NCBI GenBank assembly: GCA_017625775.1
Contig: JAGAKE010000015.1
Location: forward strand, 1-64,000
Reading direction: 5' to 3'
Source: Fibrobacteraceae bacterium
Lineage (GTDB): Bacteria; Fibrobacterota; Fibrobacteria; Fibrobacterales; Fibrobacteraceae
Length of the DNA: 64,000 nt
Below the pieces are notes generated by a model. The model was not told the origin of the DNA, did no database searches, and saw only the letters and a program-made list of their open reading frames with translations. The translations under genes and the position numbers were made by a program. This document shows, one piece after another, positions 35,087 through 43,640 of this stretch (the stretch's first letter is position 1; each line of letters starts with the position of its first letter).

Positions 35087-35692
35087 ATGGCAGATTGTGA
35101 AAAGCTTTTGGCTATCCTTGAAGAAAAGTTTGGCGCAAAGCGTGATTTAGCTGATAAGTGGGGTTTTACTGTTTTAGTAGAACGTGAAAATCTTCACGCT
35201 TTAATGCTTTTTTTACGCGATGACCAGAGTGCTAAGTTCGATGTTCTTTTAGACATAGTCGGTGTAGATTATTTGGGCTTTAAAGATTATGAAGGTCCTC
35301 GTTTTGCAGTAGAATATGTGCTAAAAACAATGAAAGCTCCAGTTCGCCGTATGCGAGTAAAGGTGCTTGTTTCAGAAACAGATTGTAAAGTGCCTTCTAT
35401 TGCAGATTTATACGCCATTGCCAACTGGCAAGAACGGGAAGTATTTGACCAATATGGTGTGGTATTTGAAGGGCATCCAGACCTCCGCCGCTTGTTGAAT
35501 CACGCTGAATTTGAAGGTCATCCGCTTCGTAAAGATTACCCAGCTCACAAAAGACAATGGCTTTCCACGAACGATTATTTATTGCCAGAATTAGAAGCTC
35601 GTCTTGAATCTAAAGGCTATAAAATTGTAGCTCGTTCTAAGGAAGTAATGCCAAATGATGACGAATATCTTGAAGGGAGCCGCAAAGTATGA
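35087..35692 (+). CDS. nuoC: NADH-quinone oxidoreductase subunit C
   Basis: 30-kDa-type subunit of the peripheral arm of complex I, which holds NuoB and NuoD together. The signature YAIANWQEREVFDQYGVVFEGHP and LRKDYP are present. The 201 residues match a stand-alone NuoC (not fused to NuoD). GGAG lies inside the end of nuoB and the gap is three bases. Confidence 0.96.
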   Translation: MADCEKLLAILEEKFGAKRDLADKWGFTVLVERENLHALMLFLRDDQSAKFDVLLDIVGVDYLGFKDYEGPRFAVEYVLKTMKAPVRRMRVKVLVSETDCKVPSIADLYAIANWQEREVFDQYGVVFEGHPDLRRLLNHAEFEGHPLRKDYPAHKRQWLSTNDYLLPELEARLESKGYKIVARSKEVMPNDDEYLEGSRKV

Positions 35693-36882
35693 TAGTAATA
35701 AATCCTAATGGAGAACAACAAGCTTTAATGCCTTTGAACGTTGGGCCTTCTCACCCAGCGACTCACGGTTGCTTGCGCTATATGGCTGCTATGGATGGCG
35801 AAACCATTGTGGCTTGCGAAACCGAAATAGGTTACTTGCATCGCGGTTTTGAAAAAATGGCAGAACGCGGAACTTGGCAACAAGTTTTGCCTTATACAGA
35901 CCGTTTGAATTACTGTTCTGCGATTATGAATAACATCGCTTATTGCCGTGCAGTCGAAGAAATGCTTGGCGTTGAAATTCCTGAACGCACTAAGGTTATT
36001 CGCGTTATCGTTAATGAACTTTCTCGTATGGCAGATCACTGTATCTGTGTAGCTGCTGCTGCTCAGGATTTAGGTTCTACCACAGGGTTCTTCTATTTGT
36101 TTGATAGCCGTGAAAAAACGATGGTTATTTGGGAAAAGCTTACAGGCGCTCGTTTAACAAATAGTTATTCAAGAATCGGTGGCCTTTATAGAGATCTTTA
36201 TAATGGCTTTGAAGAAGATGTTCTTGACGTTTGTAATACAGCAGAACGCAATTTAAAAGATGTTCATGCTTGCTTTGACCGCAACAGAATTTTCTTGGAT
36301 AGAACCACAAACGTTGGCGTGATTTCTCCAGAACGCGCTATTTCTTATGGCTGGACTGGTCCATGTCTTAGAGCTACAGGTGTTGCAAGCGACTTGCGTA
36401 AAGACGAACCTTACTACGATTACGAAACTTATGATTGGAACGTAGTCGTTGGCACAAAAGGTGACGTTTATGATCGATTAATGGTTCGCTTAGCAGAAAT
36501 TGAAGAATCAATTAAAATAGTGCGCCAAGCTTTGAAACGCTTAAAACCAGGTCCAATCGATATTGTTGACCCTCGCATACGTGTGCCTGCTCACGCTCTA
36601 GCTTATCAAGATATGGAAGCTTTGATTGGTCGCTTTAGGAGTGTTTATGAAGGAATTCGTGTTCCAAAAGGTGAACATTATTGCGGCTCTGAAACTGCAA
36701 ATGGTGAATTAGGTTTCACTTTGATTTCTGATGGCTCTGGAAAACCATGGCGCATAAAAGTTCGTCCACCTTGCTTAACGCAATTTGCTGCTTATCAAGA
36801 ATTAGTGGAAGGCTCAATGCTTGCTGATTCAATGGCCACGCTTTCGAGTATTAACATTATTGCAGGAGAATTGGATCGATGA
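35689..36882 (+). CDS. nuoD: NADH-quinone oxidoreductase subunit D
   Basis: 49-kDa subunit forming the quinone pocket with NuoB. The N-terminus NVGPSHPATHGCLRY contains the conserved quinone-site His, followed by GYLHRGFEKMAE, YSRIGG and a final PPCLTQFAAYQELVEGSMLAD. The 397 residues are standard. The ATG overlaps the nuoC stop (ATGA). Confidence 0.97.
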   Translation: MIVINPNGEQQALMPLNVGPSHPATHGCLRYMAAMDGETIVACETEIGYLHRGFEKMAERGTWQQVLPYTDRLNYCSAIMNNIAYCRAVEEMLGVEIPERTKVIRVIVNELSRMADHCICVAAAAQDLGSTTGFFYLFDSREKTMVIWEKLTGARLTNSYSRIGGLYRDLYNGFEEDVLDVCNTAERNLKDVHACFDRNRIFLDRTTNVGVISPERAISYGWTGPCLRATGVASDLRKDEPYYDYETYDWNVVVGTKGDVYDRLMVRLAEIEESIKIVRQALKRLKPGPIDIVDPRIRVPAHALAYQDMEALIGRFRSVYEGIRVPKGEHYCGSETANGELGFTLISDGSGKPWRIKVRPPCLTQFAAYQELVEGSMLADSMATLSSINIIAGELDR

Positions 36883-37937
36883 ACCATAAACAAGGCGCTA
36901 TCCATTTCGTAGCGAACAATAATTTGAAATTTGAAGATGGACCAAAACCTCTGTTTGTGCGTCCGTCATCTGCGGCTCCGGTCCAAAAGAAAAACGAAGA
37001 ACAAAAGCAACCTTCTCGTGAAGAAGTTCGTGCTTTGCTAGACGTTCCTGAAATTAAAGATCGTTGTGCAGATTTGCTTTCCCGTTATCCAGAACCACAA
37101 GGCGCTCTTCTTGAAGTATTATGGCTCGTACAAGGCGTTCTCGGTTGGGTTCCAACAGAAGGTATCCGCTGGGCAGCCGAAGTTTGTAGCTGTGCTCCAG
37201 CTCATGCACTTGGTGTCGCTACATTCTACACCATGTATAATCACGCTCCAAAAGGCAAGTTCCTTTTGCAATTCTGTAGAAATATCAGTTGTGCAATCAA
37301 AGGCGCTCAACCTTTAATCAAGTACATTGAAAATAAGCTTGGTATTAAGTCGGGCGAAACCACTCCAGATGGTCTCTTTACCATTCTTCAAGTAGAATGT
37401 CTTGGAAGTTGCGGCAACGGTCCGATGATGCTTGTGAACGACGATTTTGCAACAGATGTTGTAGATGGTCAGTTAAAAATGAAACGCGGCACAACCCTTA
37501 CTGAAGAAAGCATCGATAGAATTGTTGAATGGTGTAAAGCTCATGCCAATAACGTTCCGAAACGCGATGTCTTGGGCGGAATTGTAAAAGGTCACATGGG
37601 TCACCCAGGCGTTCCTGGTGCAATCGCCAAGCCACAAGTTGCTGATTACGCTCCACCAAGTCCTGTTTTGAATGTAAAGGCCGAAGCCGATGAAACAGGT
37701 GCTTCATTAACTTGGAAAGGTGCTCCTGAATTTACAAAACTAGTCGTTGAAAAGAAAAATGGCTCTAATTGGGAAGTGGTCGGCGAACCAAGCGTAAAAG
37801 ACAAATGCTTTGTAGATGCTGCTGGTAAAGTCGGCGATACTTATCGCATGATAGCAACCTCTGGTGAACGTGTCGCAAAACCTTCTTTAGAAGCCGTTGC
37901 AACACAGAAACCTGTTCCTGAAGAAAAGGCGGTTTAG
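36879..37937 (+). CDS. nuoE: NADH-quinone oxidoreductase subunit E with extra C-terminal domain
   Basis: Thioredoxin-like 24-kDa subunit with the N1a 2Fe-2S cluster. The four Cys ligands are in FCRNISCA (CxxxxC) and VECLGSCGN (CxxxC), around residues 130-175. The core spans about 45-225. A tail of about 125 residues follows: a linker with GHPGVPGAIAKP, then a strand-rich segment with VLNVKAEADETGASLTWKGA that looks like a fibronectin-III or Ig-like fold. NuoE is usually about 160-200 residues, so 352 is long. It overlaps nuoD by 4 bases. Confidence 0.93.
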   Translation: MNHKQGAIHFVANNNLKFEDGPKPLFVRPSSAAPVQKKNEEQKQPSREEVRALLDVPEIKDRCADLLSRYPEPQGALLEVLWLVQGVLGWVPTEGIRWAAEVCSCAPAHALGVATFYTMYNHAPKGKFLLQFCRNISCAIKGAQPLIKYIENKLGIKSGETTPDGLFTILQVECLGSCGNGPMMLVNDDFATDVVDGQLKMKRGTTLTEESIDRIVEWCKAHANNVPKRDVLGGIVKGHMGHPGVPGAIAKPQVADYAPPSPVLNVKAEADETGASLTWKGAPEFTKLVVEKKNGSNWEVVGEPSVKDKCFVDAAGKVGDTYRMIATSGERVAKPSLEAVATQKPVPEEKAV

Positions 37938-37940
37938 TTT

Positions 37941-39248
37941 ATGGCAGAGTGTGTAAAAGTTTGTACTGAAAACTTTGGCAAAGGCGCTCAGGATATTGAA
38001 GTTTACAAGAAATTGGGTGGCTATGAAAACATTTCAGAACGCCTGTTCAATATGAGCCAATTTGAAGTCATTGATCATGTGCAACGTTCGAATTTGCGAG
38101 GTCGTGGCGGTGCTGGTTTCCCAACAGGTATGAAATGGAGTTTTGTACCTCGCAATTCAGGAAAGCCTGTTTATATTGTAGTGAATGCAGACGAAGGTGA
38201 AGGCGGTACTTTTAAAGATCATTATTTGATGATGGAAGATCCGCATCGTTTAATTGAAGGTCTGATTATTGCTGGTTGGGCACTTGGTAGTCGTTCTGCT
38301 TACATTTATGTTCGTGGTGAATTTTTGCCTTGCATTGAATCTTTGAACAAGGCGTTGAACCAAGCTTATGCAGCAGGGTATCTCGGCGAAAATATTTGCG
38401 GCACCAAGTTCAGTTTTGATATTTTTGTTCATCGCGGCGCAGGTGCTTATATTTGCGGTGAAGAAACAGCTCTTATTAACTCACTTGAAGGTCAAAAAGG
38501 CCAACCTCGCTTGAAACCTCCATTCCCAGCGGTGAGCGGAGCATGGAAAAGTCCAACTTGCGTAAATAACGTAGAAACGATTATGGCATTGCCTTGGATT
38601 TTCAAGCATGAACCAGAAGAATATGCAAAGCTTGGAACACCACGTGCTGGCGGAACTAAAGTATTCTGTATTTCAGGTGATGTAAAAAATCCTGGAGTCT
38701 ATGAAGCACCTTTAGGAACACCAATGATGACCATGATTAATGATTACGCTGGTGGCGTTGTAGGTGGAAATTTAAAGGCTGTACTTCCTGGTGGTTCTTC
38801 TTGCGCCCCATTAGATGCTGGTGAATGTGCTGTTGCGACTATGGATTACGAATGCCTAGCTTCAATGAAAACCATGTTTGGCTCTGGTGCTATGATTGTC
38901 ATTAACGATACTCATAACATGGCTGAATTGTTGAATGTTCTTGGAAATTTCTATAGCCATGAATCATGTGGACAATGCACGCCTTGTCGTGAAGGTACAG
39001 GGCTCATTCATAGAATTTTAAATCAAATTGTCGAAGGCAAAGGTCATGATGGCGATGTTGAATTTATGCAAAGCCTTTCAAACGGATTTGGTGGAGTAAC
39101 CATTTGCCCACTTTCCGTTTCTCTTGGAGGTCCTGTAAGCTCTTACACTACAAAGTTCCGCAGTGACTTCGATGAATTGATTGCAAAGAACCCTGATCGT
39201 GCAAAACCGCGCGTTCAAGAAACAAGCCGTCCTGGAATTTTCTGGTAA
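37941..39248 (+). CDS. nuoF: NADH-quinone oxidoreductase subunit F
   Basis: 51-kDa NADH-oxidising subunit. RGRGGAGFPTGMKWSF is the NADH-binding glycine loop and VNADEGEGGTFKDHYLM is an FMN-site motif. The N3 4Fe-4S ligands are SCGQCTPCREG plus the later Cys in VTICPLS. The 435 residues are normal. It begins three bases after nuoE. Confidence 0.97.
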   Translation: MAECVKVCTENFGKGAQDIEVYKKLGGYENISERLFNMSQFEVIDHVQRSNLRGRGGAGFPTGMKWSFVPRNSGKPVYIVVNADEGEGGTFKDHYLMMEDPHRLIEGLIIAGWALGSRSAYIYVRGEFLPCIESLNKALNQAYAAGYLGENICGTKFSFDIFVHRGAGAYICGEETALINSLEGQKGQPRLKPPFPAVSGAWKSPTCVNNVETIMALPWIFKHEPEEYAKLGTPRAGGTKVFCISGDVKNPGVYEAPLGTPMMTMINDYAGGVVGGNLKAVLPGGSSCAPLDAGECAVATMDYECLASMKTMFGSGAMIVINDTHNMAELLNVLGNFYSHESCGQCTPCREGTGLIHRILNQIVEGKGHDGDVEFMQSLSNGFGGVTICPLSVSLGGPVSSYTTKFRSDFDELIAKNPDRAKPRVQETSRPGIFW

Positions 39249-39252
39249 TAAT

Positions 39253-40857
39253 ATGAGTAACTATTACAATATGCCAAAACTCCCGACCGAAAACAGCCCG
39301 AAGGTGGAAATCTTCGTGGACGATAAGGCTGTAATGGTTCCGGGCGATACCAATCTTCTCGAAGCTTTAAAAGCTGTCGGGATTGAAACTCCTCATGTTT
39401 GCTATCACCCTTATCTTCCGGTTTCTGGAAACTGCCGCCAATGTTTGGTGGAACAAGAAGGCCCTCGTGGTCGCATGTTGGTGATTGCTTGCTATACGCC
39501 GGTTTCTCCTAGCATGAAAATTTATACGCCAGCTTCTAGCGAACGTGTAAAGAATGCTCGTAAAGCAACTCAAGAATTTATGCTTGTAAATCACCCGCTA
39601 GATTGCCCAATTTGTGATAAAGCAGGTGAATGTACTTTGCAAGAAAATTACATGGAAGCAGGGCAGAATGAATCTCGCATGCGTCCAGAATATGGCAAAA
39701 ATTATCACGGCAATCCAGCTCATCAATTTATTGATTCAAAAGGTCAGGTTCGTGGTGGAAAGCATGTAGATATTGGTCCACGAATTGTTCTTGATGAAGA
39801 ACGCTGTGTACAATGTGATCGCTGTGTACGCTTTATGAGAAGCATTGCTGGCGATGAACAACTTCAACTAGCTTCTCGTGCTGATCATACTTACATTACC
39901 ACATTCCCTGGTGAAAAGCTTGATCATGAATACGATTTGTGTGTTACAGATATTTGCCCAACAGGAGCAATGACTGCTAAGCATTTCCGTTTCCAAAAGA
40001 GAGTTTGGTTGCTTTCTCGTACACCAAGTATTTCTATGGATGATTCCCTAGGTGCAAACATTTGGATTGACCATGCTGAAGGTAAAGTATGGCGCCTGAT
40101 GCCGCGTTGCAACCCAGAAGTAAACCGTAGTTGGCTTTCAAATACGAGCCGTTTGGCTTACCAAAATTTCCAAAAGAATCGTCTTCCTGCCGGTGATATT
40201 GATTCTTTGAAATCAGTTTTAGCTAAAGAAGGTAAAGTTGCTTTAGTCGCTGGCGGTTCTTGCACAATCGAAGATTTGACTGCATTGAAATTACTTGCAG
40301 AAAAATTGGGAGAAAGAGCTGAAATTTTCACAGGTTCTTTTGCTCCAGTTCTTCCTGCAGATGGCATTGCAAAAAGCGGAGATCCTGTTGCAAACCGTGC
40401 AGGTATGAAGCTTCTTGGTTTGCCAACTGGTAATTTAGAAGAATTATTGAAGCGAGCTGGTGAGTTCTCTATTTTGCTTTCTGTTCATTGCGATTTATTT
40501 GAAAATGCAGAAGCGGCAAAAACTTTGGAAACTATTCCAGAAAAAATTGCTCTTTCTGCTTTCGATGATGCAACAGCTAAAGCAGCAACAATACCATTTG
40601 GCGTTAATCATTGGAGTGAAGTAAAGGGAACTATGGTAAACTGCAATGGAATGTTGCAGAAATTATCAGCAGCACCAACTTCTCCAGATTCTAATTTACG
40701 CCCAGCGTTTAGCGTTTTAGCTGAACTTGCTGGAATTTCGCTTTCTTGTGCCTGCGAAGCTTTTGCTATGGCGGGGAAAAATGCAGAAGTCCTTTCTGGT
40801 TACACTTATGAAACCATCCGCAGCACGGGTGTTATGCTCGATGGAGTGCAGTTATGA
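39253..40857 (+). CDS. nuoG: NADH-quinone oxidoreductase subunit G (short form)
   Basis: 75-kDa-type iron-sulfur subunit. The 2Fe-2S ligands lie in TPHVCYHPYLPVSGNCRQCLVE. The His-Cys cluster lies in VNHPLDCPICDKAGECTLQ, and the next 4Fe-4S in ERCVQCDRCVRF with a later DICPTGAM. The molybdopterin-enzyme-like C-terminal part is short: 534 residues in total, against about 680-900 in many bacteria. I start at ATG 39253, four bases after nuoF; the frame is open into nuoF but without a sensible start. Confidence 0.94.
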   Translation: MSNYYNMPKLPTENSPKVEIFVDDKAVMVPGDTNLLEALKAVGIETPHVCYHPYLPVSGNCRQCLVEQEGPRGRMLVIACYTPVSPSMKIYTPASSERVKNARKATQEFMLVNHPLDCPICDKAGECTLQENYMEAGQNESRMRPEYGKNYHGNPAHQFIDSKGQVRGGKHVDIGPRIVLDEERCVQCDRCVRFMRSIAGDEQLQLASRADHTYITTFPGEKLDHEYDLCVTDICPTGAMTAKHFRFQKRVWLLSRTPSISMDDSLGANIWIDHAEGKVWRLMPRCNPEVNRSWLSNTSRLAYQNFQKNRLPAGDIDSLKSVLAKEGKVALVAGGSCTIEDLTALKLLAEKLGERAEIFTGSFAPVLPADGIAKSGDPVANRAGMKLLGLPTGNLEELLKRAGEFSILLSVHCDLFENAEAAKTLETIPEKIALSAFDDATAKAATIPFGVNHWSEVKGTMVNCNGMLQKLSAAPTSPDSNLRPAFSVLAELAGISLSCACEAFAMAGKNAEVLSGYTYETIRSTGVMLDGVQL

Positions 40858-42212
40858 TGGAAATTATTGAATCAAAACATTGGATTGAATGGATTATTAC
40901 GATAGCGAAATTTGCTTTTGCTTTCGTGCCAATTCTTTTCATTTTGTTGCTAATCCCGATGGAACGTCGTGGAGCAGGTTTTATCCAAGACCGTCAAGGC
41001 CCAAACCGTTCTTATATCAAAATTCCATATTTTGGTCGCATCCGCCTTTTCGGTTGGGTGCAGAACGCTTGTGATGGAACGAAACTTTTCTTCAAAGAAA
41101 TGTTTGCTCCAGCTGGTGTAAACAAATGGATTTACATGTTAGCTCCAGCGATTCCTTTTGCAATCGTGCTGATTTCTCCTTGTGTTATTCCTTGGTTTGC
41201 CCCGATGGTATTTGAATTCGGTGGCCAGGTTATTAAAATTCCTGGAATGACAGTTGATACAGAAGTTGGCATTCTTTTGCTTTTTGGTCTTTCTTCTTTG
41301 TCTGCTTACGGTGCTGTTCTTGCAGGTTGGGCTTCTAAGTCAAAATTCTCTTTGCTTGGCGGCCTTCGTACAAGCGCCATGACTATCAGTTATGAAGTTT
41401 GCTTAGGCCTTTGCTTAATGGGAATGCTTTTGCTTGCAGGCACATTCCGCATTGATGAAATTATCGCCTGGCAAGATGCTAATGTGTGGGGTATTGTTGC
41501 TCAGCCAGTAGCATTCTTCTGCTTCTTAATTGCCATGATTGCAGAAACCGGCCGTGCTCCATTTGACGTTGCTGAAGGCGAACCAGAACTTGTTGCAGGT
41601 TTCCATACAGAATATGGTGCTATGCAGTTTGGTCTTTTCTACATGGGTGAATACAGCCATATCGGAATTAATAGTATTTTAGTAGCATGCCTTTTCCTTG
41701 GCGGTTATTCCATTCCGTTTGTATCAATGGAAACAGTCCAAAGCAATTTGGGTATTTCTTTAGGCGTTCTTTGTGGAGTCTGTGCTGTAGCTGTTCTTGC
41801 ATTCCTCCATTTGCTTTACCGCTACGCTCGCTGGTACAAAACATGTAAGGCTTCAAACAAAGAAGTTATTTTGCGTGAATACTCATTGTATAAGATTCTT
41901 GGCTGGTGCGCTGTTGTGGTCTTTGCTGTGCTAGGCGTTCTTTCTGCGGTATTTATTCACCCAGAAGTTCAAATGGTTAATGGTGAAGCCGTTTATGGAA
42001 TTGGTGTTGCGCTTGGTACTGCCTTAATCCAAATTCTCGTATTGCTTGTAAAAGCAGTATTCTTCTGCTGGGTATGGATTTGGGTTCGTTGGACATTACC
42101 ACGTTTCCGTTACGATCATGTAATGCACCTTGGTTGGAAGATTCTTTTAAATATTGCCATTTTGAACCTTGTCGTCACAGCTATTGCGGCTAAACTTCTG
42201 GGAGGCAACTAA
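40854..42212 (+). CDS. nuoH: NADH-quinone oxidoreductase subunit H
   Basis: Membrane subunit that joins the hydrophilic and membrane arms and completes the quinone chamber. MERRGAGFIQDRQGPNRSY and the AETGRAPFDVAEGEPELVAGFHTEYG signature, with the conserved acidic residues, identify it. The 452 residues exceed the usual ~330; the extra length lies after the signature, with a charged loop (RYARWYKTCKASNKEV) and further helices. The start overlaps the nuoG stop; ATG 40854 and 40857 are adjacent. Confidence 0.95.
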   Translation: MMEIIESKHWIEWIITIAKFAFAFVPILFILLLIPMERRGAGFIQDRQGPNRSYIKIPYFGRIRLFGWVQNACDGTKLFFKEMFAPAGVNKWIYMLAPAIPFAIVLISPCVIPWFAPMVFEFGGQVIKIPGMTVDTEVGILLLFGLSSLSAYGAVLAGWASKSKFSLLGGLRTSAMTISYEVCLGLCLMGMLLLAGTFRIDEIIAWQDANVWGIVAQPVAFFCFLIAMIAETGRAPFDVAEGEPELVAGFHTEYGAMQFGLFYMGEYSHIGINSILVACLFLGGYSIPFVSMETVQSNLGISLGVLCGVCAVAVLAFLHLLYRYARWYKTCKASNKEVILREYSLYKILGWCAVVVFAVLGVLSAVFIHPEVQMVNGEAVYGIGVALGTALIQILVLLVKAVFFCWVWIWVRWTLPRFRYDHVMHLGWKILLNIAILNLVVTAIAAKLLGGN

Positions 42213-42784
42213 TGGTTCGTCAAGTTAAGCAAAAACCGATGAACTGGGTGGAACGTCTTTACGTTTTTGAAGCCCTTCGCGGTCTTTTTACCACATTAAA
42301 ACATGCACTTCGTGGATTGCTCCGTTATGAAACATTGCCTACGGTTCCTTATCCGGAAATGAAGCCTGAAATTCCTAGGAATTATCGTGCAAGGCATCGC
42401 TTGATGCTTCGTCCAGACGGAACGCCTCGTTGCGTGGCTTGCGGTATGTGTGCCGCCGCTTGCCCAGCACATTGTATTTATATTGAAGCGGCAGAAACTG
42501 AAGATCCGCGTATCGAAAAGGCTCCGGCTCGTTTTGATATAGATCACTTGGTTTGCGTTTTCTGTGGGTTATGCGTAGAAGCTTGCCCTGTAGATGCCCT
42601 TCGTATGGATACTTGCGAAACGAGTTATGTGCATCCAAAACGTGATGATTTTGTGGCTCCGATGTTTGATTTAATGACTTGGGATCCGAAAACTTATCCG
42701 CAAAATGATTCTCAGAGTCAAATGGCTCCAGGGGGTACTTTAAATCAACAGGCTCTCGATGCCTGGGGGATGAAGGTAAACTAA
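42212..42784 (+). CDS. nuoI: NADH-quinone oxidoreductase subunit I
   Basis: Ferredoxin-like subunit with two 4Fe-4S clusters (N6a, N6b): CVACGMCAAACPAHCIYIE and CVFCGLCVEACPVDALRMD. The 190 residues are normal. It starts on the last base of the nuoH stop codon. Confidence 0.96.
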   Translation: MVRQVKQKPMNWVERLYVFEALRGLFTTLKHALRGLLRYETLPTVPYPEMKPEIPRNYRARHRLMLRPDGTPRCVACGMCAAACPAHCIYIEAAETEDPRIEKAPARFDIDHLVCVFCGLCVEACPVDALRMDTCETSYVHPKRDDFVAPMFDLMTWDPKTYPQNDSQSQMAPGGTLNQQALDAWGMKVN

Positions 42785-43323
42785 TGCTAGCGTTGATTTA
42801 TTTTATCATATTAGCTGTTATAGCTGTTGGTGGCGCGCTTTGCGTGCTGTTTGCTCGGCATCCGCTATATGGGGCTTTGTCTCTTGTGGTATCGATGCTT
42901 TCTTTAGCCGGTATTTATGGCTTGCTTGGTTCACCTTTTGTTGGGGTAGTTCAAGTGATGGTTTATGCTGGCGCTATCATGATGCTTCTAACTTTCGTTA
43001 TCATGGTTTTGAATGGCGCTCGCGATTCAAGAACGCCTCGATTCGATAAAGTATCTTTGTTTGTTTTCCCAGCGGTAATTGTTCTTGGTGGTTTGCTTGG
43101 AGTGGCTCTTGTTTCAACTCCATTTGCTTTTGATGCCGGAACTTTACGTGGCTCTGTTGCCTTAACTTCTGCAACGTTGTTTGATACAGAAGCTTCTGGA
43201 CATGGATATTTTATTTTATTCGAAGCGGTTGGTTTGCTTTTGCTTTCTGCAATGGTGGCCGCTGTTTTAATGGCGAAACGTCGCTTAGGAACTACAGATG
43301 AAACAGAAGGAGGTGAAAACTAA
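42784..43323 (+). CDS. nuoJ: NADH-quinone oxidoreductase subunit J
   Basis: Membrane subunit with five hydrophobic helices. The third contains the conserved FVGVVQVMVYAGAIMMLLTF segment. The 179 residues and the position between nuoI and nuoK agree. It overlaps the nuoI stop by one base. Confidence 0.95.
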   Translation: MLALIYFIILAVIAVGGALCVLFARHPLYGALSLVVSMLSLAGIYGLLGSPFVGVVQVMVYAGAIMMLLTFVIMVLNGARDSRTPRFDKVSLFVFPAVIVLGGLLGVALVSTPFAFDAGTLRGSVALTSATLFDTEASGHGYFILFEAVGLLLLSAMVAAVLMAKRRLGTTDETEGGEN

Positions 43324-43637
43324 TGGAACTCCAAGCTGTATATGTTCAAATTTTAGCTTTGATTCTTTTTGTGATTGGTTTGTTAACAGCCATTTCTCGC
43401 CGTAACGTATTTTTCGTTTTGATGGGTGTAGAACTTGCGTTGAACGCCGTTAATTTAAGCTTAATCGGGTTTTCAAAAACATTGCCTGGTGATTTAAGTG
43501 TCGCAGGCCAGATCGTTCCTTTGTTTACTATTGCGGTAGCGGCTGCAGAAGCTTGCGTTGGTCTTGCAATGGTAATTCTGATTTTCCGTAATCAGGAAAG
43601 TGTCGATTCTGATAACTATTCTGGAATGAAGGGGTAA
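43323..43637 (+). CDS. nuoK: NADH-quinone oxidoreductase subunit K
   Basis: Small three-helix membrane subunit (104 residues). The proton-path Glu residues lie in FVLMGVELALNAVNLSLI and in AVAAAEACVGLAMVI, both conserved. It overlaps the nuoJ stop by one base. Confidence 0.96.
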   Translation: MELQAVYVQILALILFVIGLLTAISRRNVFFVLMGVELALNAVNLSLIGFSKTLPGDLSVAGQIVPLFTIAVAAAEACVGLAMVILIFRNQESVDSDNYSGMKG

Positions 43638-43640
43638 TCT

